Positions 35,388-44,900 of a stretch of 64,000 bases of DNA are shown here, piece after piece. This DNA comes from Planctomycetota bacterium (GTDB taxonomy: Bacteria > Planctomycetota > Planctomycetia > Pirellulales > PALSA-1355), in the NCBI GenBank assembly GCA_003389325.1, contig QQVE01000030.1:1-64000 (forward strand), written 5' to 3'. Within the stretch, counting starts at the first letter, position 1. Each line of letters begins with the position of its first letter. Below the pieces are notes generated by a model. The model was not told the origin of the DNA, did no database searches, and was given only the letters and a program-made list of their open reading frames with translations. A program made the translations under genes and the position numbers.

Positions 35388-35600
35388 GGCGAGCCCGCCC
35401 AACGCGGTCATCCGGCACGACCGGCACTCCGGCCATGCCGGTTGTGCTTGTTGCCGTACGGCGGCGTGGCGGCGGTGGGGGCGATCGGGGCGATGCGGCC
35501 AAGAGCGGCCGCCCGCGGGCCGATAATACCCTCGTAGGGAAATACCCTTTTAGGGATCCATGCGTATGATGGATGCGGATGCATACCGGGGAGTGAGCGG

Positions 35601-36125
35601 ATGAGTGAGTTTGGTCGTTGCAGGTCGTGGTTGACGAGCCTGGTGCTGGTGGTTTGCTCCGGGGCGTCGGCGTACGGGTTCGGTCTCGATCCGGAGTCGA
35701 ACGTCGATGGTTTCGACCCGGCCGGCGACTTGTATCGCATCGGCGAAGCGCGTCGGCTCAACGAGGTCGCGCGGCAGCTCGAGGTGACCCGCAAGATGCT
35801 CTGGCAGAACGGCTACAACCCGGCCAATCCGCCGATCCGCCAGCCGGTCGGATACAAGTCGCGGCAGATCGACTCCCACAACTGGACCTATGAGCCGCTG
35901 TACGGCGAGCCGGCGTGTCCGGTGGAAGTGGAGCGGGCGCCTGCGGAAGACCCCGGCGAGCCCGAGTTGTTGCCCGCCCCCACGCCCGTTACGCCGAAAC
36001 GGCCGGCGCGCGGCACGCTTCCGGCGCCGGCCGACGCGCAGCCGGGCGACTACGTCCCGCCGCAGAATCTTCCTTCGCAGAACGCTCCGGAACTTCCCTT
36101 GCCGCGCGGCCGCCGCGAGTTCTGA
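35601..36125 (+). CDS. Secreted Pro-rich hypothetical protein
   Basis: A 174-residue protein with a signal-type N-terminus (SWLTSLVLVVCSGASAYG) and an Arg/Asn-rich helical part (YRIGEARRLNEVARQLEVTRKMLWQNGYNPANPPIRQPVGY), then a Pro/Ala-rich tail. I do not recognise a family. ATG 35601 follows GGGGAGTGAGCGG. A terminator hairpin follows at 36201-36232. Confidence 0.6.
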   Translation: MSEFGRCRSWLTSLVLVVCSGASAYGFGLDPESNVDGFDPAGDLYRIGEARRLNEVARQLEVTRKMLWQNGYNPANPPIRQPVGYKSRQIDSHNWTYEPLYGEPACPVEVERAPAEDPGEPELLPAPTPVTPKRPARGTLPAPADAQPGDYVPPQNLPSQNAPELPLPRGRREF

Positions 36126-36200
36126 TCGCGAACCCGGCTAGCGGATCTGTTTCGCGTTTGATGTCGGGCGAGCCGGGCTGAGCGTCCCCGGGAAAAACAA

Positions 36201-36232
36201 AACCGCCAGCGAGTCGGTACTCGCTGGCGGTT
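36201..36232. terminator. Bidirectional intrinsic-type terminator
   Basis: Perfect 14-bp stem AACCGCCAGCGAGT (36201-36214) and complement (36219-36232), loop CGGT. A-rich on the left (GGAAAAACAA) and TTCGTTT on the right, so it can end transcription from both convergent genes. Confidence 0.85.
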
Positions 36233-36304
36233 GTTCGTTTGCTGCCGTCCGGCGACTGCGAGACCGGCGGTGTGCGAGCGCTGTTGCGCTGCAACCCGGC
36301 CGGC

Positions 36305-36601
36305 TTACTCGACGATATAGGTCTCGCCGGTTTGATAGGTCGCGCCGTCTTGCATGACGGGAGCGTCTTGCGTCCAGACGGTTCCGCGGTAGGCCGGATA
36401 GCCGTAGTGGCCGGCCTGTTCCATGCTCCGTTGGTGACGGCGACGCACGGCGTTGCCGTAGAAGTGACCCGGGCGCGAAGGCCGCTCGAGAATCGGCATC
36501 GAGCGAATCTGCTGACGCGAAAGACCGGTGTAGTTACGCGCCGCCGCCCAGGAAGCGACCGTCGCAAGCACTAAGAGAGCGAGCATCGTGATTCGAACCA
36601 T
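36305..36601 (-). CDS. Small secreted protein (RPGHFYGN-type)
   Basis: A 98-residue protein with a signal peptide (MVRITMLALLVLATVASWAAA) and a mature part carrying ILERPSRPGHFYGNAVRRRHQRS and a Tyr/Gly/Thr-rich tail (YGYPAYRGTVWTQDAPVMQDGATYQTGETY). Similar short secreted proteins with RPGHFYGN-like words are found in planctomycetes in my recollection; the function is unknown. ATG 36601 follows GAGGAGAAACCCAACG. Confidence 0.65.
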   Translation of the reverse strand: MVRITMLALLVLATVASWAAARNYTGLSRQQIRSMPILERPSRPGHFYGNAVRRRHQRSMEQAGHYGYPAYRGTVWTQDAPVMQDGATYQTGETYIVE

Positions 36602-36924
36602 CGTTGGGTTTCTCCTCGAACAGATTCTCAAGAACTGTGCTGTCCAGCGAGGGGGCTGGCAGCCGCCAGGGCCAGCGCCTGGCCCGATCCCACCTGGCAT
36701 GGATCGGCAAAAGAAATCCGGCCGCTAGCGATGAAACGGCGGCGAATCACGGCAAATCATCGATTGGTTCGCCGAAATTGCTCATCGTGCGTTTCTTGCT
36801 GGCGTTTTGCCCGCTACAGCCCGAACAAGCCGGAGCGGCGGCAGAAATGGCCCGCCGAACTCTGCCGCGCGGCCGCGCACGCTGATCGCGGTCGGAGGCC
36901 TTTCGCGCGCTGCCGCATCGCGGC
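36602..36924. other. Intergenic region
   Basis: 323 bases between two minus-strand genes. No gene, RNA or clear repeat is seen. It should hold the promoter of the small secreted gene. Confidence 0.4.
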
Positions 36925-38676
36925 TCAGGAAGACTCGGCTTCGGAAACAGCTTCGTCCTCCGCGGCGTCCGGCGCATCGTCCGGCGCATCGTCCGGCTTG
37001 TCGTCGCTCTCGGCAGGAGCCGGATCGATTTCGGACGCCGGCTGCTGTTGCACGCCGGCGATGGCTTCGTATCCCGAGTAGATGGGCAGGTGACGGTAGT
37101 AGACTTCGAGCATGTAGATCGACAAGCAGGTGGTATACAAGCGGCCGGCCCAGTCGCCCCAGCGGTCGCCGGCCGGGCTCCAGCTTCCGGCCTCGGGGCC
37201 TTTGGAGTCTTGCCGCTTCGGGACGTGCACGCGCAACATGCTGTTCCAGTCTTTCCAGATGCTGCCCTCCATGTGATGCGCCGCTTGCGTGATGTAGTAC
37301 CAGTAGTACACGTCCTGGTCGAGACCACCGTCGTAGGTGAGCGGGTGCTCCTTGACGAGCGACGACACGCCCTCGACGAGGCGTTCGTCGTTCTGAGGCC
37401 AGCCGAGATACTGGCGGCAGAGCAGGCCTTCGGCGGAGACGGCGCTGGTCGATTCGAGTCCGCCCTTGAGGTAGCCGTAGGCGCGGCCTTCGTCGATCTG
37501 GGCCGAATCGAGGTATTCCGTCACGCGCCCGAACACCTCCGGCGGGATCTCCAGGCCGGCCATGCGGGCACTTTGCAGGGCCATGACGAACCAGCCGGTG
37601 ACGGACGTGTCCGAGTCTTTGCGGGGCGCGTATCGCCAGCCTCCGCCGGTCGTGTCCTGGGCTTCGATGCAGTAGGCCACGGCCTTCTGAGCGGGCACGC
37701 GCAGCGACTTTTCGCGGGTCATGCCGTACAACTCGCAGATGACGATCGTGGCTTGGGCGTGCGTGTAGAGCATCTGCGTCTGCTGGCTCATCTTGCCGGA
37801 GAAGAGCCCGCTGTTCTCCTGCATTCGCAGCAAGGCTTTCACGCCCTTGGAGACAACGTCGACATACTGTCCCTCGCGATGCGTATCGCCGTGCCCCAAG
37901 AAGGCCAAAAGCGCCATGGCCGTGGCGGCCGGGATGTTCTCGCTGTTGCCGCCGTCGCTGTACGGGCCTAAGAGGCTCCAGGTGCCGTTGTCCAACTGCT
38001 GGCGAGCGAGCCAGGCCAGCCCCGCCTCGACGGCCTTCTCCGTGCCCTTGGTGCCACCGTACTTTTTCAACAGCGCCTGGCGCGTTCCCACTTGCCGCCC
38101 CTGAAGCGCGATTCCGATGGCTGGTCCTTCGATCTTGGTGGCCGTGGCTCGCACCGTCGGCTGGAGCGGCAGGCTCAGATCCGGCAGTTCCAGGGGCGCC
38201 GCCAGTGGATCTTCGACCGGCGTCAGGTCCGGCGGCGTGATCATCTGCTCCGGCAGGGTTTCGATCTCGGTAGCCGTGCTCTCCAGCACCGAGGGATCTT
38301 CCAGTTGCTCGCCCAGGTCTTCGACGTAGCTCACTTCGACCTGCAATTCCGTGTTCCGCCGCGTGGTCGAAAAGGCCAGGATGCCCAGCACGATCAACAG
38401 CAGCATGTGAAACACCGTGCTGACCAGCCAGGCGGGGGCGTTGCGCAACACCTCCTGAAGATCGGTATCCTCCTCGTCCTCCAGGTCGTCGTCATCGTCG
38501 GCATCCACCACGTCGTCGGAACGAGGCTTCAGCAGGATGGGACGATTGCCGGCACCGGGGGCGGCGGGTCGATTCGACGCCGGGGCCGGACGCGCTGCCG
38601 GCATGGGACGACTGCCCGGGTAGCCAGCTTGTGGCTCTTCGCCTTCGAAAGGAAGGTCGCCCTCGGGCATAACCAT
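36925..38676 (-). CDS. Membrane-anchored prenyltransferase/squalene-oxidase-fold protein
   Basis: A 583-residue protein. Residues 1-70 are Pro- and acid-rich and cytoplasmic (DDVVDADDDDDLEDEEDTDLQ). One membrane helix follows (APAWLVSTVFHMLLLIVLGILAFS, about residues 80-103). The outer part contains repeats of the alpha/alpha toroid type: EKAVEAGLAWLARQQLDNGTWS, AATAMALLAFLGHG, GVKALLRMQENSGLFSG, AVAYCIEAQDTTGGGWRYAPRKDSDTSVTGWFVMALQSARMAGL (QxxxGGW-like), and YYWYYITQAAHHMEG. This is the prenyltransferase/squalene cyclase fold without the DXDD catalytic motif seen, so a binding rather than cyclase role is likely. Common in planctomycetes. The ATG at 38676 or 38670 starts it. Confidence 0.8.
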   Translation of the reverse strand: MVMPEGDLPFEGEEPQAGYPGSRPMPAARPAPASNRPAAPGAGNRPILLKPRSDDVVDADDDDDLEDEEDTDLQEVLRNAPAWLVSTVFHMLLLIVLGILAFSTTRRNTELQVEVSYVEDLGEQLEDPSVLESTATEIETLPEQMITPPDLTPVEDPLAAPLELPDLSLPLQPTVRATATKIEGPAIGIALQGRQVGTRQALLKKYGGTKGTEKAVEAGLAWLARQQLDNGTWSLLGPYSDGGNSENIPAATAMALLAFLGHGDTHREGQYVDVVSKGVKALLRMQENSGLFSGKMSQQTQMLYTHAQATIVICELYGMTREKSLRVPAQKAVAYCIEAQDTTGGGWRYAPRKDSDTSVTGWFVMALQSARMAGLEIPPEVFGRVTEYLDSAQIDEGRAYGYLKGGLESTSAVSAEGLLCRQYLGWPQNDERLVEGVSSLVKEHPLTYDGGLDQDVYYWYYITQAAHHMEGSIWKDWNSMLRVHVPKRQDSKGPEAGSWSPAGDRWGDWAGRLYTTCLSIYMLEVYYRHLPIYSGYEAIAGVQQQPASEIDPAPAESDDKPDDAPDDAPDAAEDEAVSEAESS

Positions 38677-39047
38677 CGACGGTACCCCGCAGAATCACTG
38701 CCAACGATGACACGGCGCCGGGCTGCGGAGCCTGGGTAGAAACACCGCGCGAAGACGAGTCTGTTCCGAAACAACCCGCAGTCTGGAGTGTACCAACTGG
38801 CCGGCGCACGCGCCAAGCAAGAACGTCAGTGTTCAAGGGGACTTGCGCCGATTTGGCTGGGCTTTCGCAGCGGGTGCGACTCCGGCGCCCTTGGCCAACG
38901 ACCCTTAGCGCTAAGCCATGCCCGGGTAAGTGCCTTCGACTCCTTGCGGCCGCTTCGCCCCCTCGACGTTTTGAACGTCGGGCGGTAGAATGAAGACTCG
39001 CCGCGGGACTTCCGACATCGACTTGGTGGACCGCGTCCAAAACACAT
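38677..39047. other. Intergenic region upstream of the tRNA gene
   Basis: 371 bases without a gene. A 7-bp inverted repeat CGACGTT-TTG-AACGTCG lies at 38964-38980, and TAGAAT at 38986-38991 could be the -10 of the tRNA gene, 57 bases before its 5' end; the -35 (TCGACG, overlapping the left arm) is weak. Confidence 0.4.
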
Positions 39048-39121
<74 letters not shown>

Positions 39122-39130
39122 CTCTCCTAA

Positions 39131-39166
39131 CCCCCGGGTCGCCACGTGTGGCCACGGGGGTTTTTT
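39131..39166 (+). terminator. Terminator of the tRNA gene
   Basis: GC-rich hairpin CCCCCG ... CGGGGG with an interior GCCAC/GTGGC element, followed by six T residues. It starts 10 bases after the tRNA. Confidence 0.8.
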
Positions 39167-39208
39167 GCAAGGCGTGGAAAAACTTGCGTTGGGCAGGAGA
39201 GTATCGCT

Positions 39209-39451
39209 GTGACCATCGATCAGATTCGAACACTGTACGATGCTCAGCCGTTTCAACCATTTGTCATTCATCTAGCGGATGGTCGGCAGATTCCCGTTGA
39301 ACACCGAGAATTCATGGCCCGCGCCCCGAGTGGTCGCACGGTGACTGTCTATGGCACAGATGATGCCGCGCATATCATCGACCTGCTGCTCGTGACCGAT
39401 CTTGAAGTCAGACCCACCAAGAACGGATCTCGCAGGAAACGCCGCGGCTGA
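39209..39451 (+). CDS. Small protein of the QPFQPF planctomycete type
   Basis: An 80-residue protein beginning TIDQIRTLYDAQPFQPFVIHLADGR and continuing PVEHREFMARAPSGRTVTVYG and IIDLLLVTDLEV. I recognise it as a small planctomycete family of unknown function with the AQPFQPF and SGRTVxVY words. The start is GTG at 39209, preceded by GCAGGAGAG; there is no ATG at this place. It follows the tRNA terminator by 42 bases. Confidence 0.7.
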   Translation: MTIDQIRTLYDAQPFQPFVIHLADGRQIPVEHREFMARAPSGRTVTVYGTDDAAHIIDLLLVTDLEVRPTKNGSRRKRRG

Positions 39452-39806
39452 CCGACAGGTTCGGTTCAACGGCTGGGCTAAAATCTGCGAGCCACGCTGT
39501 CGAGCTCTCAAGACGCGTCTCGATTCTTGCAGGCCTGCTACGATTTGTACCGAACGGCAGCAAGCCTGCTCGTGCGGCAAATCAAAGAGGGGGGGCCATG
39601 GTACGAGCGAGTCGTGATTGACCCTGAATTGTGACCAGGTCGGTCCGTGCGTCATTCGCGCTCTCGGCGACCCTATCGGGCTGGGACGGGCGTGGGGAGT
39701 CGACTCAACGGATCCGCGGCGTGCCGCGCGGATTGCTGAATGTGGTGCGATGACCTACAACTACGGCGTGGTCGTGGCAAGGATCGCAATCAAGGAGGCA
39801 CCACCA
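39452..39806. other. Intergenic region with a possible gene fragment
   Basis: The stretch 39482-39634 reads as an open frame without a start ATG: (SQDASRFLQACYDLY, then RTAASLLVRQIKEGG and PWYERVVIDPEL, ended by TGA at 39632-39634). Its amino-acid composition looks protein-like, but it is preceded by a stop at 39479-39481, so it may be a decayed gene end. Nothing else is recognised. Confidence 0.3.
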
Positions 39807-41186
39807 ATGTCGGAGAAAAATGCATCGCTGGTCGAACGTTTGGCCGCAGCCGGAAACCCGCGCGACCAGCACGACTGGGAACAGCGAGACGGCTACTACG
39901 TCGCGGCGTGCCGCGTTTCTGCGGACGATGTTCCCGAATTGATCGACCTGGTACGGGAATGGAGCGACCCGAACCGGTCGGACGACGTGGAGTTGCCCGA
40001 CATCGACGAAGCGGAGTTGCTGCCGATCACGGCCTGGCGCGCCTTGGGAGACCTGAAGGCCACTGCGGCGGTGCAGCCCCTCGTCGAGTTGGTGTGCGAA
40101 CTGCAAGACGAGTGCGACGACTGGGTCTGCGAGGAGTTGCCGCACGTCTTCGGCAAGATCGGAGAATCGGCGATCGAGCCGCTCATCCGGCTGGCCGCGG
40201 ACGACCAGCAGCCCGACTACACTCGATCGATTGCAGCGTCGGGACTGCGTCTCGTGGCTGACTACCATCCGAACACGAAGCCTCGCGTCGTCGCGTTGCT
40301 CACGGAAATGATGGCCAGCGCCCGCGAAGGCCATGCGGAGTTCAATACAACGGTGTTGATCGAGTTGGTCGATCTCGGGGCCACCGAAGCAGCCGAGCCG
40401 ATCGAGCGCGCCTTCGCTGCCGATTTGCTTGACGTGGGCGTGGTGGGCACTTGGGACGACGTGCGGCGAACCTTGGGAGTCGAGAGCCTGGGTCTGAAAA
40501 TGCCCAAGGACCCGCACGATTCGACCAAGGGCCTTGGATTGCGGCTGGGCATGGGCATCTTCTCCGATCAGCCGATCTTCTTTTTCGGCGACATCGACGA
40601 CGACGCCGCGGAAGCCTACTACAAACGGGTCGACGACGCGTTTTCCAAGTCGATCGAGGCCAAGAAAATCCTCGAGCGCTACGGCGATCTCGAGTGGTAT
40701 CCGTTGTTGTTGCGATTCGGGGTCGACTACCTCGGCGAGACGGTCGACGAAATGAAGCTCGCCAGCATCCGACACTTCGTTTTCGGCTTCGTTCCGAGCA
40801 AGGTTGCGGTGGAAGCAGATGCGGCGCCCGCGATTCTGGCCGAACTCACCGCGTTCTGGCAGTATTTGCATCGCGCCCACGAACTGTCGGAGGCCCGTTC
40901 GATTCTCGAGTGGCTGCAGTCCGACGGCCTGGTCGCGCGGCTACAGGCCGAGATGTCCGACCCGGCCAACTTCGGCATGGCCAAGTCGATCTTCTCGGTA
41001 GGCAAGCAGGCGGGCTATGACATGGCGTCCGAAGCGGAACGCGCGACGTTCGTGAGCCACTACAATCAGTCGCTCGCTTCAAAGCAACCGACGGGGGCCC
41101 CCGGGGGGCGAACGGAACGGGTTGGCAGAAACTCTCCTTGTCCGTGTGGAAGCGGCAAGAAATTCAAGAAGTGCTGCGGCGGATGA
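39807..41186 (+). CDS. HEAT-repeat-like protein with C-terminal SEC-C zinc motif
   Basis: A 459-residue protein. The first half has helical pairs like HEAT repeats (AWRALGDLKATAAVQPLVELVCELQDE, ELPHVFGKIGESAIEPLIRLAAD, GATEAAEPIERAFAADLL). The end is a SEC-C motif, GRNSPCPCGSGKKFKKCCGG, the zinc-binding tail that also occurs on SecA and many other bacterial proteins and mediates protein or nucleic-acid contacts. Function unknown. ATG 39807 follows AAGGAGGCACCACCA; an upstream extension of the frame lacks features. Confidence 0.8.
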   Translation: MSEKNASLVERLAAAGNPRDQHDWEQRDGYYVAACRVSADDVPELIDLVREWSDPNRSDDVELPDIDEAELLPITAWRALGDLKATAAVQPLVELVCELQDECDDWVCEELPHVFGKIGESAIEPLIRLAADDQQPDYTRSIAASGLRLVADYHPNTKPRVVALLTEMMASAREGHAEFNTTVLIELVDLGATEAAEPIERAFAADLLDVGVVGTWDDVRRTLGVESLGLKMPKDPHDSTKGLGLRLGMGIFSDQPIFFFGDIDDDAAEAYYKRVDDAFSKSIEAKKILERYGDLEWYPLLLRFGVDYLGETVDEMKLASIRHFVFGFVPSKVAVEADAAPAILAELTAFWQYLHRAHELSEARSILEWLQSDGLVARLQAEMSDPANFGMAKSIFSVGKQAGYDMASEAERATFVSHYNQSLASKQPTGAPGGRTERVGRNSPCPCGSGKKFKKCCGG

Positions 41187-41404
41187 GCCACGAAACGCAG
41201 CGCCCGGAAACCGTTGGGAAGCATGCCGTCCTCGCGTGTCGCTTTGACAACGCTTCGCGGCGAGATAGGGTTTAGCGCAGGCGCAATGGGTCGGCCCCGG
41301 TCGGCCCGATCACTCGATGCGATGAGAATCGGCGATGCCCGGCGAGGGCACGCTCGGTTCGATTGTGGAAATGCCACCGAAGATCTTTGGGGAAGGCAAT
41401 CACG

Positions 41405-41647
41405 ATGCATCCAAGCTCCCCACCGGCGGGTCGCACGCGCGCGTCGATCAAGCAATGGCTCCACGAGCGGATCGAAGAGTGCGTTCATTGCTGTGAATGC
41501 GAGCGGTCGGTTTCGCCCTGGGACACGCATTGTCCCAACTGCGGACAGGAAAGCCCAGCGCGGGTTTCGCCTTCGGCCGCCGTCTACCTGGTCGTCGCGT
41601 TCGCGGTGCTGACGATCGTGTTGTGTCTGATGGTACGTGCTTTCTAG
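41405..41647 (+). CDS. Zinc-ribbon protein with one membrane helix
   Basis: An 80-residue protein with a four-cysteine zinc ribbon, CCECERSVSPWDTHCPNCGQ (pairs C-x2-C), and a C-terminal membrane helix (AAVYLVVAFAVLTIVLCLMVRAF). Such small ribbon-plus-helix proteins are frequent and uncharacterised. ATG 41405 follows GGAAGGCAATCACG. Confidence 0.65.
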   Translation: MHPSSPPAGRTRASIKQWLHERIEECVHCCECERSVSPWDTHCPNCGQESPARVSPSAAVYLVVAFAVLTIVLCLMVRAF

Positions 41648-41942
41648 GCGGGGCCCGTCGCGATCGCCGCGGCCGTGCTGCCGGCGGGCCAGCAGTTTGG
41701 CGGGCAGCCGGCAGCGTCTTCCAACGCGCCCCTGCCGTGGCAGGCCGAAAGCGCAAGTGGGCACCCGTGTCGACCTTGGCCTTGCGCGCCTCTGGCGGGA
41801 TCTTGTCCGCTACCCGCGGGCTTGTTGAGGGCGGTGGGCCCCCACCCTATACTCACGGTCGCTTTGGGGAGGACGGCCTCCTCCCATCGCAGCGGGGCCC
41901 GCCCGGCTGCTTTGCCTCCACACCACCTTCGAGGACACCACC

Positions 41943-44900
41943 ATGAGCCGACTCCGTGATGTCGATCGTCGTCAAGGCATTGGCCGTCGTCGCAATCTCC
42001 AGCGGGCTCGCTCGCGGCGGCCGCTCACGCTCGAACCCCTCGAAGTCCGCGCCATGCTGACGGTCACCTGGGACGGTGGCGGCGACGGCGTGAACTGGAC
42101 CGATCCGCTCAACTGGAGCACCGATTCGCTGCCCGGTCCGGCCGACGACGTGGTAATCGGCGCAGCCAACGTGATCCACGCCAGCGGCAACCATACGATT
42201 TTGAACCTCACCAGCGGCGGCGACCTGAGCATCACCGGCGGTTCGATCACGGTCACCACCGGCGCTTCGAGCGTTGCGGGGACGCTCACGATCAACGCCG
42301 GCACGCTGCAGGCCAATGGGGCGACGGCCACGTTCGCCGCCAATGGCTCCGTGTCGCTGACCCATGCCGGTTTGTTTGCCCTGGGCGGCGGACAACTCGA
42401 TCTCTCGAATGCCACGTCCTACGCCCAAGGGACGTTCACGACATCGACCGTTCGTGCCGACGGAGCGGCTAGTATCGTCGACCTGTCGGGAGTCACCTCC
42501 ATCACCGGTACGACCGGGGCCATCAACATCGGCGCTCTGGCCGGCGGCAGCATCAATCTCAGCAGCGTCACCACGCTCACGGCTCGAGACACCAACGTGA
42601 GCGCCGACGGGGCGGGCAGCACCGTCGAGCTGAGTTCGCTCGCCACTTGGAACGACGCAACGCTGCTCAGCTCGCTGAACGTGGCCAACGGCGGCGACGT
42701 GCAGGTGCCAAGCCTGACGAGCTTCGAGCGCGGCACGATCAGTGTGATGAACATGACGGCGGCGTTTCCCGTGATTACCGATTTCGACGCGGGTTCGCTG
42801 TTCGTGGCCGGGGCCGGCAGCTCGTTGACGATGGCCGGGCTAACGTCGTACGACCAAAACTTCCTGAGCACGGCCACCTTTCAAGCCAATGGCATCGGGA
42901 GCACGCTCGACCTGACGGCCCTGACTTCGATCACCAACAGCACGACCAATGCCATCGACATCAACGCGTTGGCGGGCGGCACTGTCGCGCTGGGCGGTCT
43001 GACCACGCTGACCTCGCGCGACACGGACGTGACGGCCGACGGCAGCGGCAGCGTCGTCGACTTGAGTTTGCTGGCGAGTTGGAACGACGCGACGACCTTG
43101 AGCTCGCTGAACGTGGCCAATGGCGGTGACGTGCAAGTGCCGATCCTGACGAGCTTCGAACGCGGCACGATCAGTGTGACGAACATGACGGCGGCGTTTC
43201 CCGTGATTACGGATCTCGACGCCGGTTCGATGGTCGTCACCGGCGCCGGCAGCTCGTTGACGATGGCCGGGCTGACCTCCTACGACCAGTCGTTCCCGGG
43301 CACGGCCCTGTTTCAAGCCAATGGCATCGGGAGCAAGCTCGACCTGACGGCCTTGACCTCGATCACCAACAGCACGCCCAACGCGCTCGATATCAACGCG
43401 CTGGCCGGCGGCGAGGTCGAACTGGACGGTCTGATCACGCTGACCGCGCGCGACACCGACGTCCGAGCGGACGGCAGCGGCAGTGTCGTCGACCTGAGTC
43501 TGCTGGCGATTTGGAACGATGCGACGACCTTAAGCTCATTGACCGTGGCCAATGGCGGTGACGTGCAAGTGCCGATCCTGACGAGCTTCGAGCGCGGCAC
43601 GATCAACGTCACGAACATGACGGCGGCGTTTCCCGTGATTACGGATCTCGACGCCGGTTCGATGGTCGTCACCGGCGCCGGCAGCTCGTTGACGATGACC
43701 GGGCTGACCTCCTACGACCAGTCGTTCCCGGGCACGGCACTGTTTCAAGCCAATGGCATCGGGAGTAAGCTCGACCTGACGGCCTTGACCTCGATCACCA
43801 ACAGCACGCCCAACGCGCTCGATATCAACGCGCTGGCCGGCGGCGAGGTCGAACTGGACGGCCTGACCACGCTGACCGCGCGCGACACTGACGTCAACGC
43901 CGACGGCAGCGGGAGCGTTGTCGACCTGAGCCTCCTGCCAATGTGGGTCGACGCGACGGCCTTGAGCTCGCTGACCGTGGCCAACGGCGGGAACGTGCAG
44001 GTGCCGATCTTGACGAACTTCGAACGCGGCAGGATCAACGTCACGAATATGACGGCGGCGTTCCCCGTGATTACCGATTTCGACGCCGGTTCCCTGTTTG
44101 TCACGGGGGCCGGCAGCTCGTTGACGATGGCCGGGCTGACGACCTACGACCAGTCGATTTCGGGTACGGCCACGTTTCAGGCTAGCGGCGCCGGGAGCAA
44201 GCTCGACCTGACGGCCTTGACCTCGATCACCAACAGCACGCCCAACGCGCTCGATATCAACGCGCTGGCCGGCGGCGAGGTCGATCTCGACGGCCTGGCC
44301 ACGCTGACGGCGCGGGACGTCGACTTGACGGCCGACAACGGGGGCAGCGTCACATTAACTTCGCTCGCGACCTGGACCGACACGGCCGGCCTGAGCTCGG
44401 CTCTGGTATCCAACAGCGGCAACATCGATCTGGGCCTTGCCAGTTTGGCTCTCGAAGGAGTGGCGTTGCGGCCCCAGTCGTCGGGAACGATCGACGGCGG
44501 CACTTTGCAACTCGATGCCGGCAGCCAGCTCAATGGCAACGGCGGCACCGTGAATGCCAACGTCTCGAACCTGGTCGGATCCGTGGCATTGGGTGCGAAC
44601 ACCGCCGATCCCGGCGAGGTATCGATCGTGGGGGACTTCGCTCAGTCGGCGGGCGGCACGTTCGCCGTCAACATCGACGGCCCCACGGCCGGCGCGGACT
44701 ACGACCAGCTCGTCGTGCAAGGCACGGTTTCGCTCGACGGCCCGCTGACGATCGCACGCAACTACACGCCTGCAATCGGCGAAACGTGGACGATCATCGA
44801 CAACGACGGGGCCGATCCCGTGGTGGGCACCTTCGAGTTGTCGCCCGAGGGGGATATCTACACCGTGGGCGGGCTGCCGTTCCAGTTGTCGTATGTCGGC

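Noticed and set aside
36925..38676. Terpene cyclase activity for the squalene-oxidase-fold protein
   Set aside because: The fold-type repeats are present but no DXDD-type catalytic motif is seen, and the protein is anchored outside the membrane, so I kept only a fold-level call.
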